Source: Allomyces macrogynus ATCC 38327 (lineage: Eukaryota > Blastocladiomycota > Blastocladiomycetes > Blastocladiales > Blastocladiaceae). Taken from it: 64,000 nt of DNA. This document shows positions 33,646 through 45,681 of this stretch, piece by piece; position 1 is the stretch's first letter, and each line of letters opens with the position of its first letter. The DNA lies in contig GG745332.1 in NCBI GenBank assembly GCA_000151295.1, positions 847,457 through 911,456 on the forward strand. The letters are read 5' to 3'. Made by a program: the position numbers and the translations under genes. The notes beneath the pieces were generated by a model, which was not told the origin of the DNA, ran no database searches, and saw only the letters and a list, made by a program, of their open reading frames with translations.

Positions 33646-34304
33646 AGGGAAGTTCAAAAGGATCAGGAAACCAACAAGTATGTGAGTTTGTGGCCCACTG
33701 TATCAGAGCCTCAAGTCACAGCCTTGCTCTGATTTGCCATGAAGCAAATTGGTGGAGAAAGGGTGGTTCTTGCTTTTGCTCTGTTTTCTGCTCATTTGGG
33801 CTTGATGAAAATGTATCACCTGAAACCCACACCACACCACAACTTAATTTGCAAAGAAAAAGGCAAAAAGAAACAATATCCTCTACCACTCAAGCACTCA
33901 ATGCAGTGTAGAGGGGCCTCCTCAGCTGTGTGCAGGCGGCTTGCTGGACAGAGGACATGGGGTGGAGTCAAGTTATGGTGAGAGTTTGTTGCCATTCTTT
34001 GTGTTTTGGATTTGTCTGCTTCAAGCACTCAACTCCAACTTCATTCCTGTCACACATTGGCATGTAGTATCAAATTCTTGCAGCAAGAGTCTCAGCACAT
34101 GACAATCAATGTATCAACATCATGACAACATGAACTAGTCAGTCAGCTCAAGGCTGATTCCTCTTGCCAGTCCAAGACATGAATTTCTGGTCAGAAGAGC
34201 CTGCTTGGGGCATTGCTCCTGCTCCTAGGCATTCTGGTGGCGCCAAACATGCATCACATTATGAAAAGAAAAATGGGAATGAATCAAGTACATTTTGGCA
34301 CAGT

Positions 34305-34755
34305 CAAATAAACAGCCCTGGACACCCACAAACATACTGTGCAAATACAGCCCTACCCACCCAACATCTTCATGGCCTGTGAGCAGGCCCATTGGCATGC
34401 AGTGCACAATGTGCATGCAACTCCATAGGTGCATGCCAGTGCACAGGCATGCTCTCTCTGCAATATGCACCACCACATGCTGCAACACAAGATGGCACTC
34501 CACATCCTCAATTTTAGTTCCTGGCCACTGTGCTGAGCACCATCAGGATGAACATGGCCACTTTGAGCAGCTCCTTCTTGGCAGTGAAGAGCAGTGTGGC
34601 CATGAGCACTGACTGCACAATCTTGGTCTCAATGCCCTATTGGAGACCCTTGATGCCCTCCCACTTGATGATCTTGTGGAAGGCATCCATGACTGAGACA
34701 TACCATGCTGAGTCATTGGTCCTTAACTGCTTGATCTGCATTCGAATTTCAATCA
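34305..34755 (-). pseudogene. Truncated, CpG-mutated copy of the PMP47/ANT1-type carrier 3' end
   Basis: Same-orientation copy of about 37916-38345: the last ~80 codons of the carrier, its stop and ~180 bp of 3' flank. The alignment is clear through ttggc(a/c)gtgaagagcag and continues to the shared catcag end at about 34755/38350, after which similarity stops. At almost every CpG of the intact gene the copy has TpG or CpA, while non-CpG positions are largely conserved. Without the first 235 codons and with many missense changes it cannot encode a transporter. Confidence 0.92.
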
Positions 34756-37180
34756 GCCAAGACTGACACAAACAGGCTCACACTGACCCTGCCTGATCTA
34801 CCTGACTCACTCACTGGGAGCTGTCACTGATGGTTCAAACCAGGCTACACCTGTGCTAACCCCCAGCTGCCACAGGTCACTGCACCATCTCCTTTTTGCT
34901 GCACTTGCCAACTTCAAATCATATCATGACCAGGGCCCTGATCCTCTCCACCACCAATCATGGTTGACAACAACTTTGCACTCATGGCCACTTATGACTG
35001 ATTCTACATTGCCCAACAACAATGCTCCCACCTACTACAGCTCAAGCAACAGCCTGAACTGTGACCACTATGAGCTTCCTATGTCCCTTGCTGTCATTCT
35101 GTTGAGAACAACAACAGGCGGCCACCTGGGCCGACACGCTCCACTCATGTCTAGTGCAAAATGTGCATGCATCCAACACTGCTATGAACTGAATGTCCCT
35201 GTCATTGCACTGAACCCCCACTGCACATGCAACCCACTGACCACTGAGAAAACAACCGAATCCACCATGTTGACATGCTTGATAGTCACCCATGACAACC
35301 CCTCCACCCATGTGGACCTCTGTGACAGCTGCTGTACTGGTAGCTAAGGGTGATCAAACCAATCATAAACCAAAAAAGCGCTTATTTGCAACAATGCCTG
35401 CCCAAACACATATCACCACCCATGGCCAACATAACCATGACACACTCCTCCATGCATCACCTGCCATGCAACCAACACACACGCTTTGGGGCCTTGCCCT
35501 CCACCACATCCTTGGACAAACTGCCATCTGTCAGCCAAGAAAGCAATGATGTGTGACCCTTCTCACCCACTAACTTGAGCAGCTGCTTGGTGGACAAACT
35601 GACACCACTGGCCCTCATCACGCCAGCGCCACCACTGGATTCAAGGGCAGCATGCTTGACCAGTAGAATTGGGTTGGGCCCATTCAGTTCAAAGTCTAGA
35701 GATCAGGGGCCAGGCAAGCATGACGTCAGATGTGTGACTGTTGCAACTGGACCAATCAAGACAAAAATCACTGTCATAATCTGGGTCAGGGACCATATCC
35801 TTGTCAATTGCCAATGGTGGCAGGGTTGTGTCCTGCTGAGGAGCTGCATGTGCCAGTTTGGCCAAGATGCAGGAGGCTGCATGCCCCTGTACAGTGGTGG
35901 CCATCCTCAGGGCTACAATTGGTCTGACACAGTGGATTGTCAAACAAAAAGCTGGTAGGGGCATGGTGTGGGCGGGGGGAAGCAAGAACCAAGCCTGCAC
36001 CTATACCAGCTATGACAAGGTGACAAGTCTGTCAGAAAACCAGCTGGAGAGGAGTGCAGAAATAAATGAGGTGGAGAGAAACACAGACCCATCCATGGTG
36101 CCAGAGCAGGGCATGTCATCCATGCCATGGACATGCTACCTGACAACAACCTTGAACAGCAAGGAAAAATTGACAGGGACAGAAACAGAATCTGCCACAG
36201 TCACACGAAATGCTGGTATGGAGTTGGCTGCATGCAACTGCAATGCAGTGCCCATCATGGTCACACCTGATGCCAGTGTGTTGTTGGCCACAACAGGGTG
36301 CAGTTGCTGCAATGCATTGCTCATTAAGTAGTCTTCAGCCAGGTCAAGGAACTTTGGCAACAGCAAGCAAGCAATGAGCAAGAAAAAGGTGCCACAACAG
36401 GACTGGCCACCAATTAAGTCAAAACCACAACAAGCCAACAGAATCTGCACAATAAAAACCATGGTTGCAATGATGGTGTACAGCATGCTGACAGAGCAGA
36501 CCACCTTCCTTGGCCTAATAGGGATGTTCATGTGGTGTGGTCAGAAGTTGCCATGGAACTGCCAATAAGGCTGGTGGAGAATGATGTATGTGAGAAGGCC
36601 TGCACCCTGCTCTATAGACATGACCTGTGACCCAAGCAGAAAATCTGGGCAAGCTTTTCCTCTTTTGGCGCCAGATCATCAGGGACTGTCATCATGTGCA
36701 CATGGACAAATTTGAGCATTTCAATGACATTGTGCCCAATCGACTTGCTGTCTGCCAGGACAGCAGCAGCATGCACAGCATGGCTGCATAGTGTGATCGA
36801 CATTGTGCACTTGCAGCTATTGGTGATCAGGTTGCTCATGGGCTTGATGATGCCCAATCCAAGTGGGACACTGCACCAGACAATGGCATTCATGAGCTGC
36901 AGTGAGCTGAGCATGATCTTGACCTTGGTGTCAAAATCAAACACAATAAACGCTTGGAGCTTGTTGAGATTGTTGGCGTCAACATGGCCAAGATTTCCAT
37001 TCAGGCCACCAGGGTCTGAGAATCTCATCAATGATTGCATTGTGGGGATCAAGATGGGTGGACGGACCAGCAACACCATCAATGACAACAGCAGCTGGCA
37101 CATCAGAAATGGGCAGGGCAGCGACGCAATCAGCTGAGACAGCACCACCACAGGTCAGGCTCTGGCCGTTGTAAGGGGAG

Positions 37181-37915
37181 TAGCAGCTTATTGTGTGCAG
37201 GTAGAGAGCATAGGCCGCCTTGCAGGACATGGTCAACTTTGTTGACAAGTGGGGATGTGGAGGCATGCTGGAACTTGAGCACCAATTGTTGTGGCAGCGC
37301 AGTGCGCATCTTATACTGTTCCAGCCTGCAGGCTGACGTGGTGGAGATGGGCGTTGGCTGTCATCTGCAAGGAAGTCACTCTGTGCTGCTACTACCTTGT
37401 CTAGTCCGACCTCATGTGGTTGGAGCACGTTTCTGTCTGCTTTCATGCCCGGGCATGCTCCATAAATGCTTTTGTGTAGTGGTGCGTCATCGCGCGTCAG
37501 TCTGGTGGGCAAGGGGCTGCACGACATCTGTGGAATGTGGAAAATCATTACCAATGCATGTTGCTTACCACCATCTCTGCACTTTGGTGCACCCTGCAAT
37601 GCGTTCTCGACGCATCCTCGACGCGCTCAAATGTGGGAGACAAATGTGCCTTGTGGGCATTATGGCCAGCAACGTGCTCAATGATCAGGTCGGGATTAGG
37701 TCGGGATCATCAACGATGGCAGGCGCTGTTTGAGCGATGGGTGAGCGTGCAACCTGCAAGGGTCGCGAGGCGTGGGAGTTTGGTGCTGAAGTTTCGGTGT
37801 TGGTGAAGATTTGGCCAAAGACTCCTCTCGAGACAGTGAGGAGCGCTGATCCCACGCTCCCAGGCATCTTGACAGAAGCAAACAGAGAGAACCATATACA
37901 TTTCAGCAAGGTAAA
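37181..37915. other. Transition zone between CpG-poor block and carrier gene
   Basis: CpG frequency rises gradually here, from sparse near 37.2 kb to near normal by 37.45-37.9 kb. No coding features are supported. It ends where the duplicated segment of the carrier 3' flank begins. Confidence 0.5.
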
Positions 37916-38093
37916 TTAAACAACCTCAGACGCCCACAACAAACCGTGCAAGCAAGCACCATCCAACATCCCAGGGCACGACGCGCGACGCGCGCGCGAC
38001 TCTGCGGGTGCGTGCCAGCGCACGGGCACGCTCTCTCCACAACACGCGCCGCCACGCGCCACAATACGACACGGCGCTCCACACCCCCGACGC

Positions 38094-39041
38094 TTAGTTC
38101 TTGGCCGCCACCTTGCTGCGCGCACCGAGCACGGTCAGGATGAACACAGCCACCTTGAACAACTCCTCCTTGGCCGTGAAGAGCAGCGCGGCGGTGAGCA
38201 CCGACTGCACGATCTTGGTCTCGATACCCTTGTAGAGACCCTTGACGCCCTCGTGCTTCAGGATCTTGCGGAACCCGTCCATTACCGACGCGTACCGCGC
38301 CGAATCGTCCGTCTTCGACTGCTTGAGCTGCATCCTCGACTTTACGATCAGGTACGGGTAGGTCACGCCGGTTGCCGTGAGCTTGGCGAGCGCGCCAAGC
38401 AGGAAGATGTCGAACGACGACAGGACGCCCGACCCACCGCTCGTGCGGCGAATTTTCTCGAGCCGACCGCGCGCCTGCTCGAAGACCGTGTACTGAATGA
38501 TCGGGTTGATGACGAGAATGAGCGCCGGGATCAGGCCTTGCCAGAGCGACGCGGGGCCTTCCTCGCGAATCACCTTGAGGAACATTTCCCAGGCGCCGAG
38601 CTTCTTGACCGGTGCGCCCGACTCGTCGAGCGAATCCTTCTTGACGGTCATGCGCGTGTTGATGACCCAAATCGGGTTGGTGACGAGCACCGTCGCGGAC
38701 CCGGCGACAGCACCGGCAATCATCGACTCGACGGTCGACATGACGCGGCGGCCCGAGGCGGCCAGGAACGCCGACTTGGTCGTCTCGTAGCACCCGTAGT
38801 AGACCCCGTTGGTGATGGCGATTCCAAAGAGCGCCGAGTTCATGCCCGAGAAGAGACCGGCAGGCCCATCCTTCTTGACGATCTTGCGCACGCCGTCGAA
38901 AAAATTCTTGTAGGCGTCGCCCGACTTGTCGTCCTTTTGCACTTGCATGCGCGACGAGACGGTGATCAGCGGGTAAGTCAGGACCGTCGAGACGATGCCG
39001 CCGGCGGCGCCGGCCACGGCGTGGGCCACGTTGTCGGACAT
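38094..39041 (-). CDS. ANT1: Peroxisomal adenine nucleotide carrier (PMP47/ANT1/SLC25A17-like)
   Basis: Solute carrier of the mitochondrial carrier superfamily; relatives in the peroxisomal membrane exchange ATP, AMP or CoA to support beta-oxidation. Single exon, 315 aa. Three repeats each carry a carrier signature: PLITVSSRMQ, PIWVINTRMTV and PYLIVKSRMQ. The TNPIWVINTRM segment and the short N-terminus beginning MSDNVAHAVAGAAGG are typical of the PMP47/PMP34 branch. The C-terminus SKVAAKN is basic. A decayed partial copy of its 3' end lies 3.6 kb away at 34305-34755. Confidence 0.93.
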   Translation of the reverse strand: MSDNVAHAVAGAAGGIVSTVLTYPLITVSSRMQVQKDDKSGDAYKNFFDGVRKIVKKDGPAGLFSGMNSALFGIAITNGVYYGCYETTKSAFLAASGRRVMSTVESMIAGAVAGSATVLVTNPIWVINTRMTVKKDSLDESGAPVKKLGAWEMFLKVIREEGPASLWQGLIPALILVINPIIQYTVFEQARGRLEKIRRTSGGSGVLSSFDIFLLGALAKLTATGVTYPYLIVKSRMQLKQSKTDDSARYASVMDGFRKILKHEGVKGLYKGIETKIVQSVLTAALLFTAKEELFKVAVFILTVLGARSKVAAKN

Positions 39042-39900
39042 GCTGGAAAGAGGGAGGGACGACTACACGCGGCAGAGAACGGGGGCGTCAGCGCGCGCGT
39101 GGGGACTGGAGGCCGATTTGAGCGCGAACACGCCGCAAGCACGCCGGCCAGCCGGTGCTTGCTTGGCTGGTTGGGCCGGTCGTGTCGATGCTGCAGCGTG
39201 CGTTGGCGTTGGTGTCGAGGTTCATACAGGATTGGTGCGCGGGCACGACTGGCTGGCAGGGAGAGAAGTGGTCGTGCAGAGCTCGCTTGCAAGACGAGGA
39301 AGGGAGCGCGAGCGAAGGCGGCACGGTTGGTTTTGAAGGTCGGCCGTCTTAGTGGTTTTTGGACATCACCACTCGGTTCGGCACCCCGCTTTCATTCCCA
39401 ATGCGGTCACGTTCTTCTCTCCACCGCGTGGCGCACAGGGCGCCGAAAAACAGAGGAGAACCGAACCGGGATCGGCCGGTGTGAAAAGCGAAGTCGATGA
39501 AGTCATGGGCCATACCGGCATTATTACGCCGAAAACATATGGCCGATTGCGAGCTCTAGGGATGTATTTTACGTTCGCGTTGTAACCATTTCCAGGGGAG
39601 GAGGAACGAAAGGGAAAACGACAAATCGAAAAGGAAGAGAGAAGAGTAAGGGCGGAGAGGATTAAGAACGGCGAAATGAACGGCGTGCCGGAAGAGAGGA
39701 GGGAGAGGAGCACCGACGAGAGCAAGGCAAGAACGGGGGGTGGACAGGACAAACGAGGACATGGCGAGGAACACAGGACAAAAGGACCGAATCGAGGAGC
39801 GGAGGGGCGGCGGTAAAAGAAAATCAAAACAACAAAAAATAAAGCGCGACAAAACAACGCAAGACGACGACTTAGTAAATTTACACCTCCACGCCGCGCA
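39042..39900. other. Intergenic with purine-rich strand
   Basis: About 860 bp between the carrier start and the RhoGEF stop, both minus strand. The interval 39590-39840 is strongly G/A-rich on the plus strand (pyrimidine-rich on the transcribed minus strand), probably RhoGEF 3' UTR and the carrier promoter. No gene is supported. Confidence 0.5.
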
Positions 39901-42900
39901 TCACGTCGATGTGAGCGACGACGACTCGTTGGAGCTCATCAGCGACATTTTCCGCCCGAGCTTCGACAGCGGGGGCGGATTCCCTGCTGCGTGTGCGCGC
40001 TCCTCGATCGACCCGCGCTTGCTCCCAACCGACGTGCGCAACGACCATGACCCGGACCGCGGCCGCGCCGAGGGGCCTGATGCGGCCGAGGAGGACCCAC
40101 CGCCAAACCACTTGCGCAAGACTCGCGTAAACAGACCGCCGGGCTTGCTACTGCTGGGCGCAGCGATTGAAGCAGTCGAATCGGATATGCGCGGCTGTCC
40201 CGGTGACGAGGCACGCACGCTCGGTCGTCTCGTGGGCCACGCAGTGGGCGTACCGCCCGGGTCAGCAGCAGGGATGATGGCAGGGACCACGACTATGATG
40301 CTGCTGCGCTTGCGCCGAATCACGAGCGACGGCGTGCGTGCGAGCACATCCGGCGAACTGGTCGCGGGCGGTATGCGAGGCGACCCGATCCCGGACCCGC
40401 GCCGCGGCGGGAGCGGCGGCGATGCGCCTGGGGGGATATGGTCGGCGGCGATCAAACTGCGTCGTGGCGTCGAGTGCACTGAGATTGACGTGGTGCGTTC
40501 CGGTACACGGCGCAGAGGCGCCGCCGACGTCGCCGGCGCGACGACCACTTTACTGGACCTCGCAGTGCTGCCCGAGGACGCCTCGGACGCGAGGGACGCC
40601 CGCATTGTCGCAGTCGAATCCGACGCGTGAAGGGGTAGCGACCCCCCTGCGGCCGGCGGCAGCGGCGGCAGCGGCGCCGCCAGCCTTGCCGTCGACGGCT
40701 CGTCACAAATCGGCACACTGAGCACCAAATCCGACAAGGTCGGCGACGGCGGCGGTTCCGAGGGCGGATGTACTGGTTCCGGCGGTGGTGGCGGCGTTGG
40801 TTCCGCTGCGCGCGGGACCGGCTCCGACGCCATCGACTGCCGCGTCCACGCGGGCCCGACCGGTTCCGGCTGTTCCAGCTCGGCCTGCATGTCGAGCACG
40901 GTGAGTCGGTGCGTGGGAATGTATGTGAACAAGTCGGCAAACGCCGTGTCGACGTTTGTCTCCTCGCCGTTGGCTTCGTCGTGCTTGCCGGCCTTGTCCT
41001 TGCGCGCTTTGCGTTTCTGCTGTACGGCCTGTGTCGCACGCCGTGTCAGATCGTGCGCGGCTGTCCAGACGCGCCGCTTGGAGGTGACGGTCGACGTGGA
41101 TGCGGATGCCGAGACTTGCGAGATCGGGCGCACGGAAAAGCACGCCAGCGTGTCCTCGACGACGTAGTCTGGGTCGTCGCCGCCCGGACCGATTATCAAA
41201 CCCGGCGCGCTCGCGGGAGGCGCCGTCCCGCTTGACCCGGCCGACGGCATCGTCCCGCCGGAACTCGCCGTACGGTTCGTCGACCCGGTTCCATTACGGT
41301 GCAGCGAAGACGCACTAGACTCCGACACGAGTTCGGCAATACCCGCAGCCGGCGCACGAACACTGCTGCTCACAGCTGACCCAGTGGCCAACGAGCTGGT
41401 GCTCACCATCGTCGTGACGCCGTGCGATCCCGCGGGCACATCCGCCGAACCAGGCCGCGACCAATAGACACTGTCGTTGCGATCACGCCGTGGGATCAGC
41501 GGGACCGGCGCAACTTGGCTCCAGTCGGCCGAGTCCGTGACCGCCGGACTCAGCGCCGATACGGGACTGTCAGTCTCGGACCAGGCAATCGTGCTGCGCG
41601 CCTGGTGCGGGACGGTGGGTGCGGTCGGGGACACGGGCGGGGTCATGGGCGCGCTCGCACACACGGCGAGCGCGTCCTCAAGCGGGACTTGCACAAATGT
41701 CGGGGTCACGGACGAGTCGTCAGCAGGGAGCCATCCAGACGGTTGCGAGAGCCAGAGCGGCGCAAGATCGTCAGAGACGGGCGGCGTCGCGTAGTCGTCG
41801 GTCCAGAGCGTTGGCAGGGCGCCGCGCAGGACATGGTAGAGTGCCGCGAGCCACCGCGTGCGGGTTTGCAGCGAACGCGCGAAGAGATCGACGACGGCGT
41901 TGGGGGATCGCAGGCGCAAGCCAAAGTGCTTGTGTGAAGAAGACGAATCTGAGCCAAATTGGTTGGTTATCACACACAGGAGACCTTGAAAGGCACGATT
42001 CGGGAAAACATACCGTGGCTGGGCGCAACCAGCTCCGACACGTCCCACGCCGCGCCCGACTTGAGCTGCCAGACGTGCCGCAGGCATACTGGCGCTGCCC
42101 GTGACTATCCGGATCCGGTGGGCCGGGCTCGGCCGCGACGAGCGTGCCGTCCGAGAACAAGAACAGGCCGAGGTACGCCAACGGGTCCGGATCACGCGGC
42201 GCAGCCACGTTGGCGGGTGCCGACGCGGCGGTCACGGCACTGTCGAGCGACATCATCGAGTTAAAGATGGCGCCCGAGTGCAATCCGACCGTCGTGGCCT
42301 GGAACGCAATCACGGGTGCCGACTTTTGCGCTGCGAGTGTCCGGCGCGCCATTGATTGCGGCTGTGGCAGAGCGCGCGGTCTCGGCACATGGTCGCCCGA
42401 TGAGGACGACGAGGAAGACGACGAGGTCGGTGGCAACGCGGCGGCGTGCAGGCGGAGGTACATGCCCGAGGACAGGACGAGGTGCAAGTGCGGCTCGACT
42501 TCGGGCGGCAGCTGGAGATGTTCCAGGGGCACACCGACCGACGGGTCGTTGGCAACGCAGGCCATGAGCGCGGCCACGGCATCGATGCGCCGCTGACCGT
42601 GGTGCAGGTCGTCCCACCACGCCGTCACGGCTAGCTCCGATTTGGCGCGCATCGTGGCAATCAGCGAGGACCAGCCTTCGCTCTCGCCCGTCGGCGCGTG
42701 GCACTGCGGAACCGCCGGAGCCGGCGCATGGATCGAAGGCGGCGAGTACGCCGTCGACGTCGGTGACGCCCAGGTCGTGGGCCGTTCAAGCGGCGACGGT
42801 GGAACGCTCGGCCCACCCGACGAGGATCCGGCAGCGGAGAGACTACTTGCTTTTGGGAGTAGAGTCAATGATGACGAGCGACGTAGCATGAACCGGGACC

Positions 42901-45046
42901 GACGGCGAACAATCTGCGGCTCGGCCGGCTGCGACGGCGCCGGCGCTGTCGCAGCCGTGGGTGTCGGTGCTGTCGTTGTTGTGGGTGTCGGTACCGCCGA
43001 GGTCTCGAGCGGGCCATCGCCCGCAGGAAACATTTGCGCCTCGAGCGACTCGCGCAACGGCGTGCCAATATCCAAGTCCGGCAAGAGCCGAAACTCGTTC
43101 GCGGCACTCTCAAAACTCGCGCGCAGCTTCGCGAGCCCGACCTCGACCGACGACCGGCGTCGGCGGAGCGGCGGAGTCGCTGTCTGCTGTTGCTGCTGCT
43201 GTTGTTGCGACGAAGCTGTGTGCACCGACACGTCCCCGGCCGACGATCCGGACCCGCGCGCCACCAGTCCACCTGCGCGCACGACCACCAGGGCCGTCGG
43301 CAACGTCCCGCGCAACACGGGTCTCGGCGGCACCTGCACACGCGTCCAAAATCTCCTCGCCGCGGCCCTCCGTTCAAACTCGCGCCGCTGCACGTCCACG
43401 GCACGCGCGACCGCACGCATCGTGTCCTTGGCGCGCGCAACGGCGGCCATGGCCACTTCGACGGGCACGGCGTGCGGCATATCGGCCGGATCGAGCGTGG
43501 CCGCAGCGGCAGCGAGCGTATCCTCGAGCTGCTGCAGGAGCAGGCCGTACCGCGTGAGCCGCTGCACGGGCTGCATGAGCAGGTCCGGCACAGTCCAGCG
43601 CTGGTGCGGGTCCGGCCCGAGGCCGGCACGGTCGCACCCAAGCCGTTGGCATTCGCGCTGCCACGCGGCCGCGAGCGCGGGGGGTTCGTCGTCGCCGAGA
43701 TCCGACCTGGACGCGCTCGTACAGGATGGAGGAGCAGCAGACGTGGGTGGCGGGTGCGGTATTGGGCGGTGCATGGGATCGACGGGAGCGTTGGGTCGTG
43801 GTCGACTCGCGCTCACGACGCTCGTCGCGAGGTCGCTTTCTGTGTCCGTCTCGGCACCATCCGCTCGGGCAGCAGCACCGTGCGAACTCATCGCCCGTAC
43901 AGTGGCCATGATGAGCGACTCTTTCGCGGCCTCGTGCGCGGCACGTGGAGCGCGTCGCCACGCAGCGACTGCATCGCCATGCGGTGCGCAGTATTCCGTG
44001 TAGGCAGCGACAAGCGCAGGCGCCGAGACGATGTGCGACGCTAGTGCCGATCCTGTTCCCGCGGATATGGAGGTTCCGGATCGTGCGACGGGTGGCAAAT
44101 GCGGTGGCGGTGGCGGCACTTCGCGTGGGGTCGGGAATACACTCGCGACGAATATAGCAAGCCCAAATGGCCGCGGCCGGCGACAGGCCCCACTGCGCCG
44201 TGTCGTCGTCGTCGCCGTCGAGGGCAGGGTCATCCACGACCGAGCTGCCGTTGCGGAACGATGCCGACGAGCGCGTGGATGGTGGGAGCGGGACCGAAAG
44301 GGAAAGCGCGCGTAATGGCGACGCTGTCGGTGCCAGCATGGCGCGCGCAAGCAGCGCGTGCTGCCGCGCGAGGTCCGGCAGGCTGCGTACGAGCAGGACG
44401 GCATCTTCGGCGGGGATGGTCGGCGGGGCCGGTGTGGCTCCGACCGGGGCGTTGCTGTTGTTGGCACCATTACCATCGGCATTTGCCTCGGCATCACCGC
44501 CGGAGGCTGGCGAGCCTACGCTCCAGGCCGCGAGGAATGCGGGCAACGTCTACACAATCAAAACAAGAGCACACCACGTTCGCGAGGCAATGAAGCACAT
44601 GCGCGGACGGACGACGGGCGGCTGGTCAATACTCGGCACCAAGAGACGCAAACAGAAGCCCTCCCCGATCCGGGAAGACTCTCATTCGTCCATACATGGG
44701 CCAGCGAGCGCATGAGCCTTGCGTAACGGCGCTCCGAGCACGTCAGTTCGTGCAGCGCGTGATCGACCTTGGCCCAGGCGCGGTCGCGGGCCCGGCGCGC
44801 AGCACGACGTTGAGCAGCGAGCAGGTCGGCGGGCACGCCGGTTGGGTCCTTGGCGGGCGGAGCCGGCGCGCGGACAGCCCACTGCGCGACTGTTGGCGTT
44901 GGCGGCATTGGCAGCATGGCGACGGGCAGCGGCGGGGGTGGTGGGGGCCGGTGGCTGCGGCGGGGGGTAGTGTTGGCATCGTGGGCAAGTACGCTCGAGG
45001 ATGCGGCAGGGTGGCGGTTGGGGTTGCAGCAGCTGTTTTGAAGCAT
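39901..45046 (-). CDS. Large RhoGEF (DH-PH) protein, with a frame inconsistency
   Basis: Guanine nucleotide exchange factor for Rho-type GTPases. Exons on minus: 45046-44696, 44549-44150, 44052-42014, 41948-39901, about 1610 aa. The DH domain starts at HELTCSERRYARLMRSLA and has the diagnostic WTVPDLLMQPVQRLTRYGLLL, with long insertions between helices. After a Pro/Ser/Gln-rich linker a PH-like domain has YLGLFLFSDGTLV, VWQLKSGAAWDV and FGLRLRSPNAVVDLFARSLQTRTRWLAALYHVL. Between the first two of these the frame shifts by one (42070-42115) with no usable intron, so one base appears missing there. The C-terminal 600 residues are Ser/Pro/Thr-rich. The second intron uses a weak donor (gtcgcg). 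Confidence 0.78.
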
Positions 45047-45681
45047 GGCGCGGCGCGCTGGCCGGTATTGGAACGGAGCGGTCCCACCGCGGCAGGTCCA
45101 TTTTGGTTGCAGAGAGCGCCGCGCCCGCGGCGTTGGAGTGGAGCGCGAGCACGGTGGCCGCAGTGGTGGTGGTGGGAAGCGGGTGCACACAAGCGGGCGA
45201 GCCGAAGCAAGCTTGGAGGCCTTCCTTGCTTTCTCGTTTCTGTGCCTGGCCTGGGCGCAGCACGCCACCCGCACCCGATCGGAGGGCGCGCATATGGACC
45301 TGCCAACCATCCGAGTCCTATTTGGCCGATCTGCCGTCGTGCCAACACGTCTTCCGCTCACCGCCTTGCACAACCCCAGACGACACTGGATCACGCAAAC
45401 GGGATCCATGACCGCTGCCTTTGCACCCGCGCGCACCCAACGGCATGGCGCGCGATGCCTCCCCTTTGCACGAGCGCGGACCCGTTTCGTGCGCGCGCTC
45501 GTCGCGGAACCCGTGGGCCAGACGCGCCTGCAGTTGTCACACCCGTGCTCGGTTGAAACGCGTGCACTGCTCTATTGACATCCTGAAATCCTCTCGACAC
45601 GAACAATACAAAATGGGCAAAAGCCCGACGCGCCCGTCTGTCGCATTGGTCCGCCCCACGTGTCCGCCCCCTCACCCTCGA
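45047..45681. other. Intergenic between RhoGEF and sphingosine kinase
   Basis: 635 bp; RhoGEF promoter and sphingosine kinase 3' UTR are expected here. The RhoGEF frame remains open to 45436 but the extension lacks features. Confidence 0.45.

Larger units (their letters stand above)
33260..37180. other. CpG-depleted block without intact genes
   Basis: Roughly 3.9 kb in which CpG almost disappears (I count about 30 by eye, whereas flanking DNA has one every 8-12 bp) while TpG and CpA are abundant. No ORF here has a recognisable domain; the longest, on the minus strand (36136-36531, 36612-37151, 36979-37599), are rich in Cys, Met, Leu and His as expected of decayed GC-rich coding DNA. It contains a decayed partial copy of the carrier gene at 34305-34755 and a G run at 33630-33645. 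The pattern is that of methylated-cytosine deamination in duplicated or silenced DNA. Confidence 0.88.

Noticed and set aside
36136..37599. Minus-strand ORFs as an intact membrane-protein gene
   Set aside because: The hydrophobic, Cys/Met-rich appearance follows from CpG loss; no start, splice pattern or family match holds.
38253..39500. 415-aa plus-strand ORF antisense to the carrier gene
   Set aside because: Low-complexity Arg/Gly/Asp composition typical of the antisense frame of GC-rich coding DNA; the minus-strand frame has three carrier signatures.
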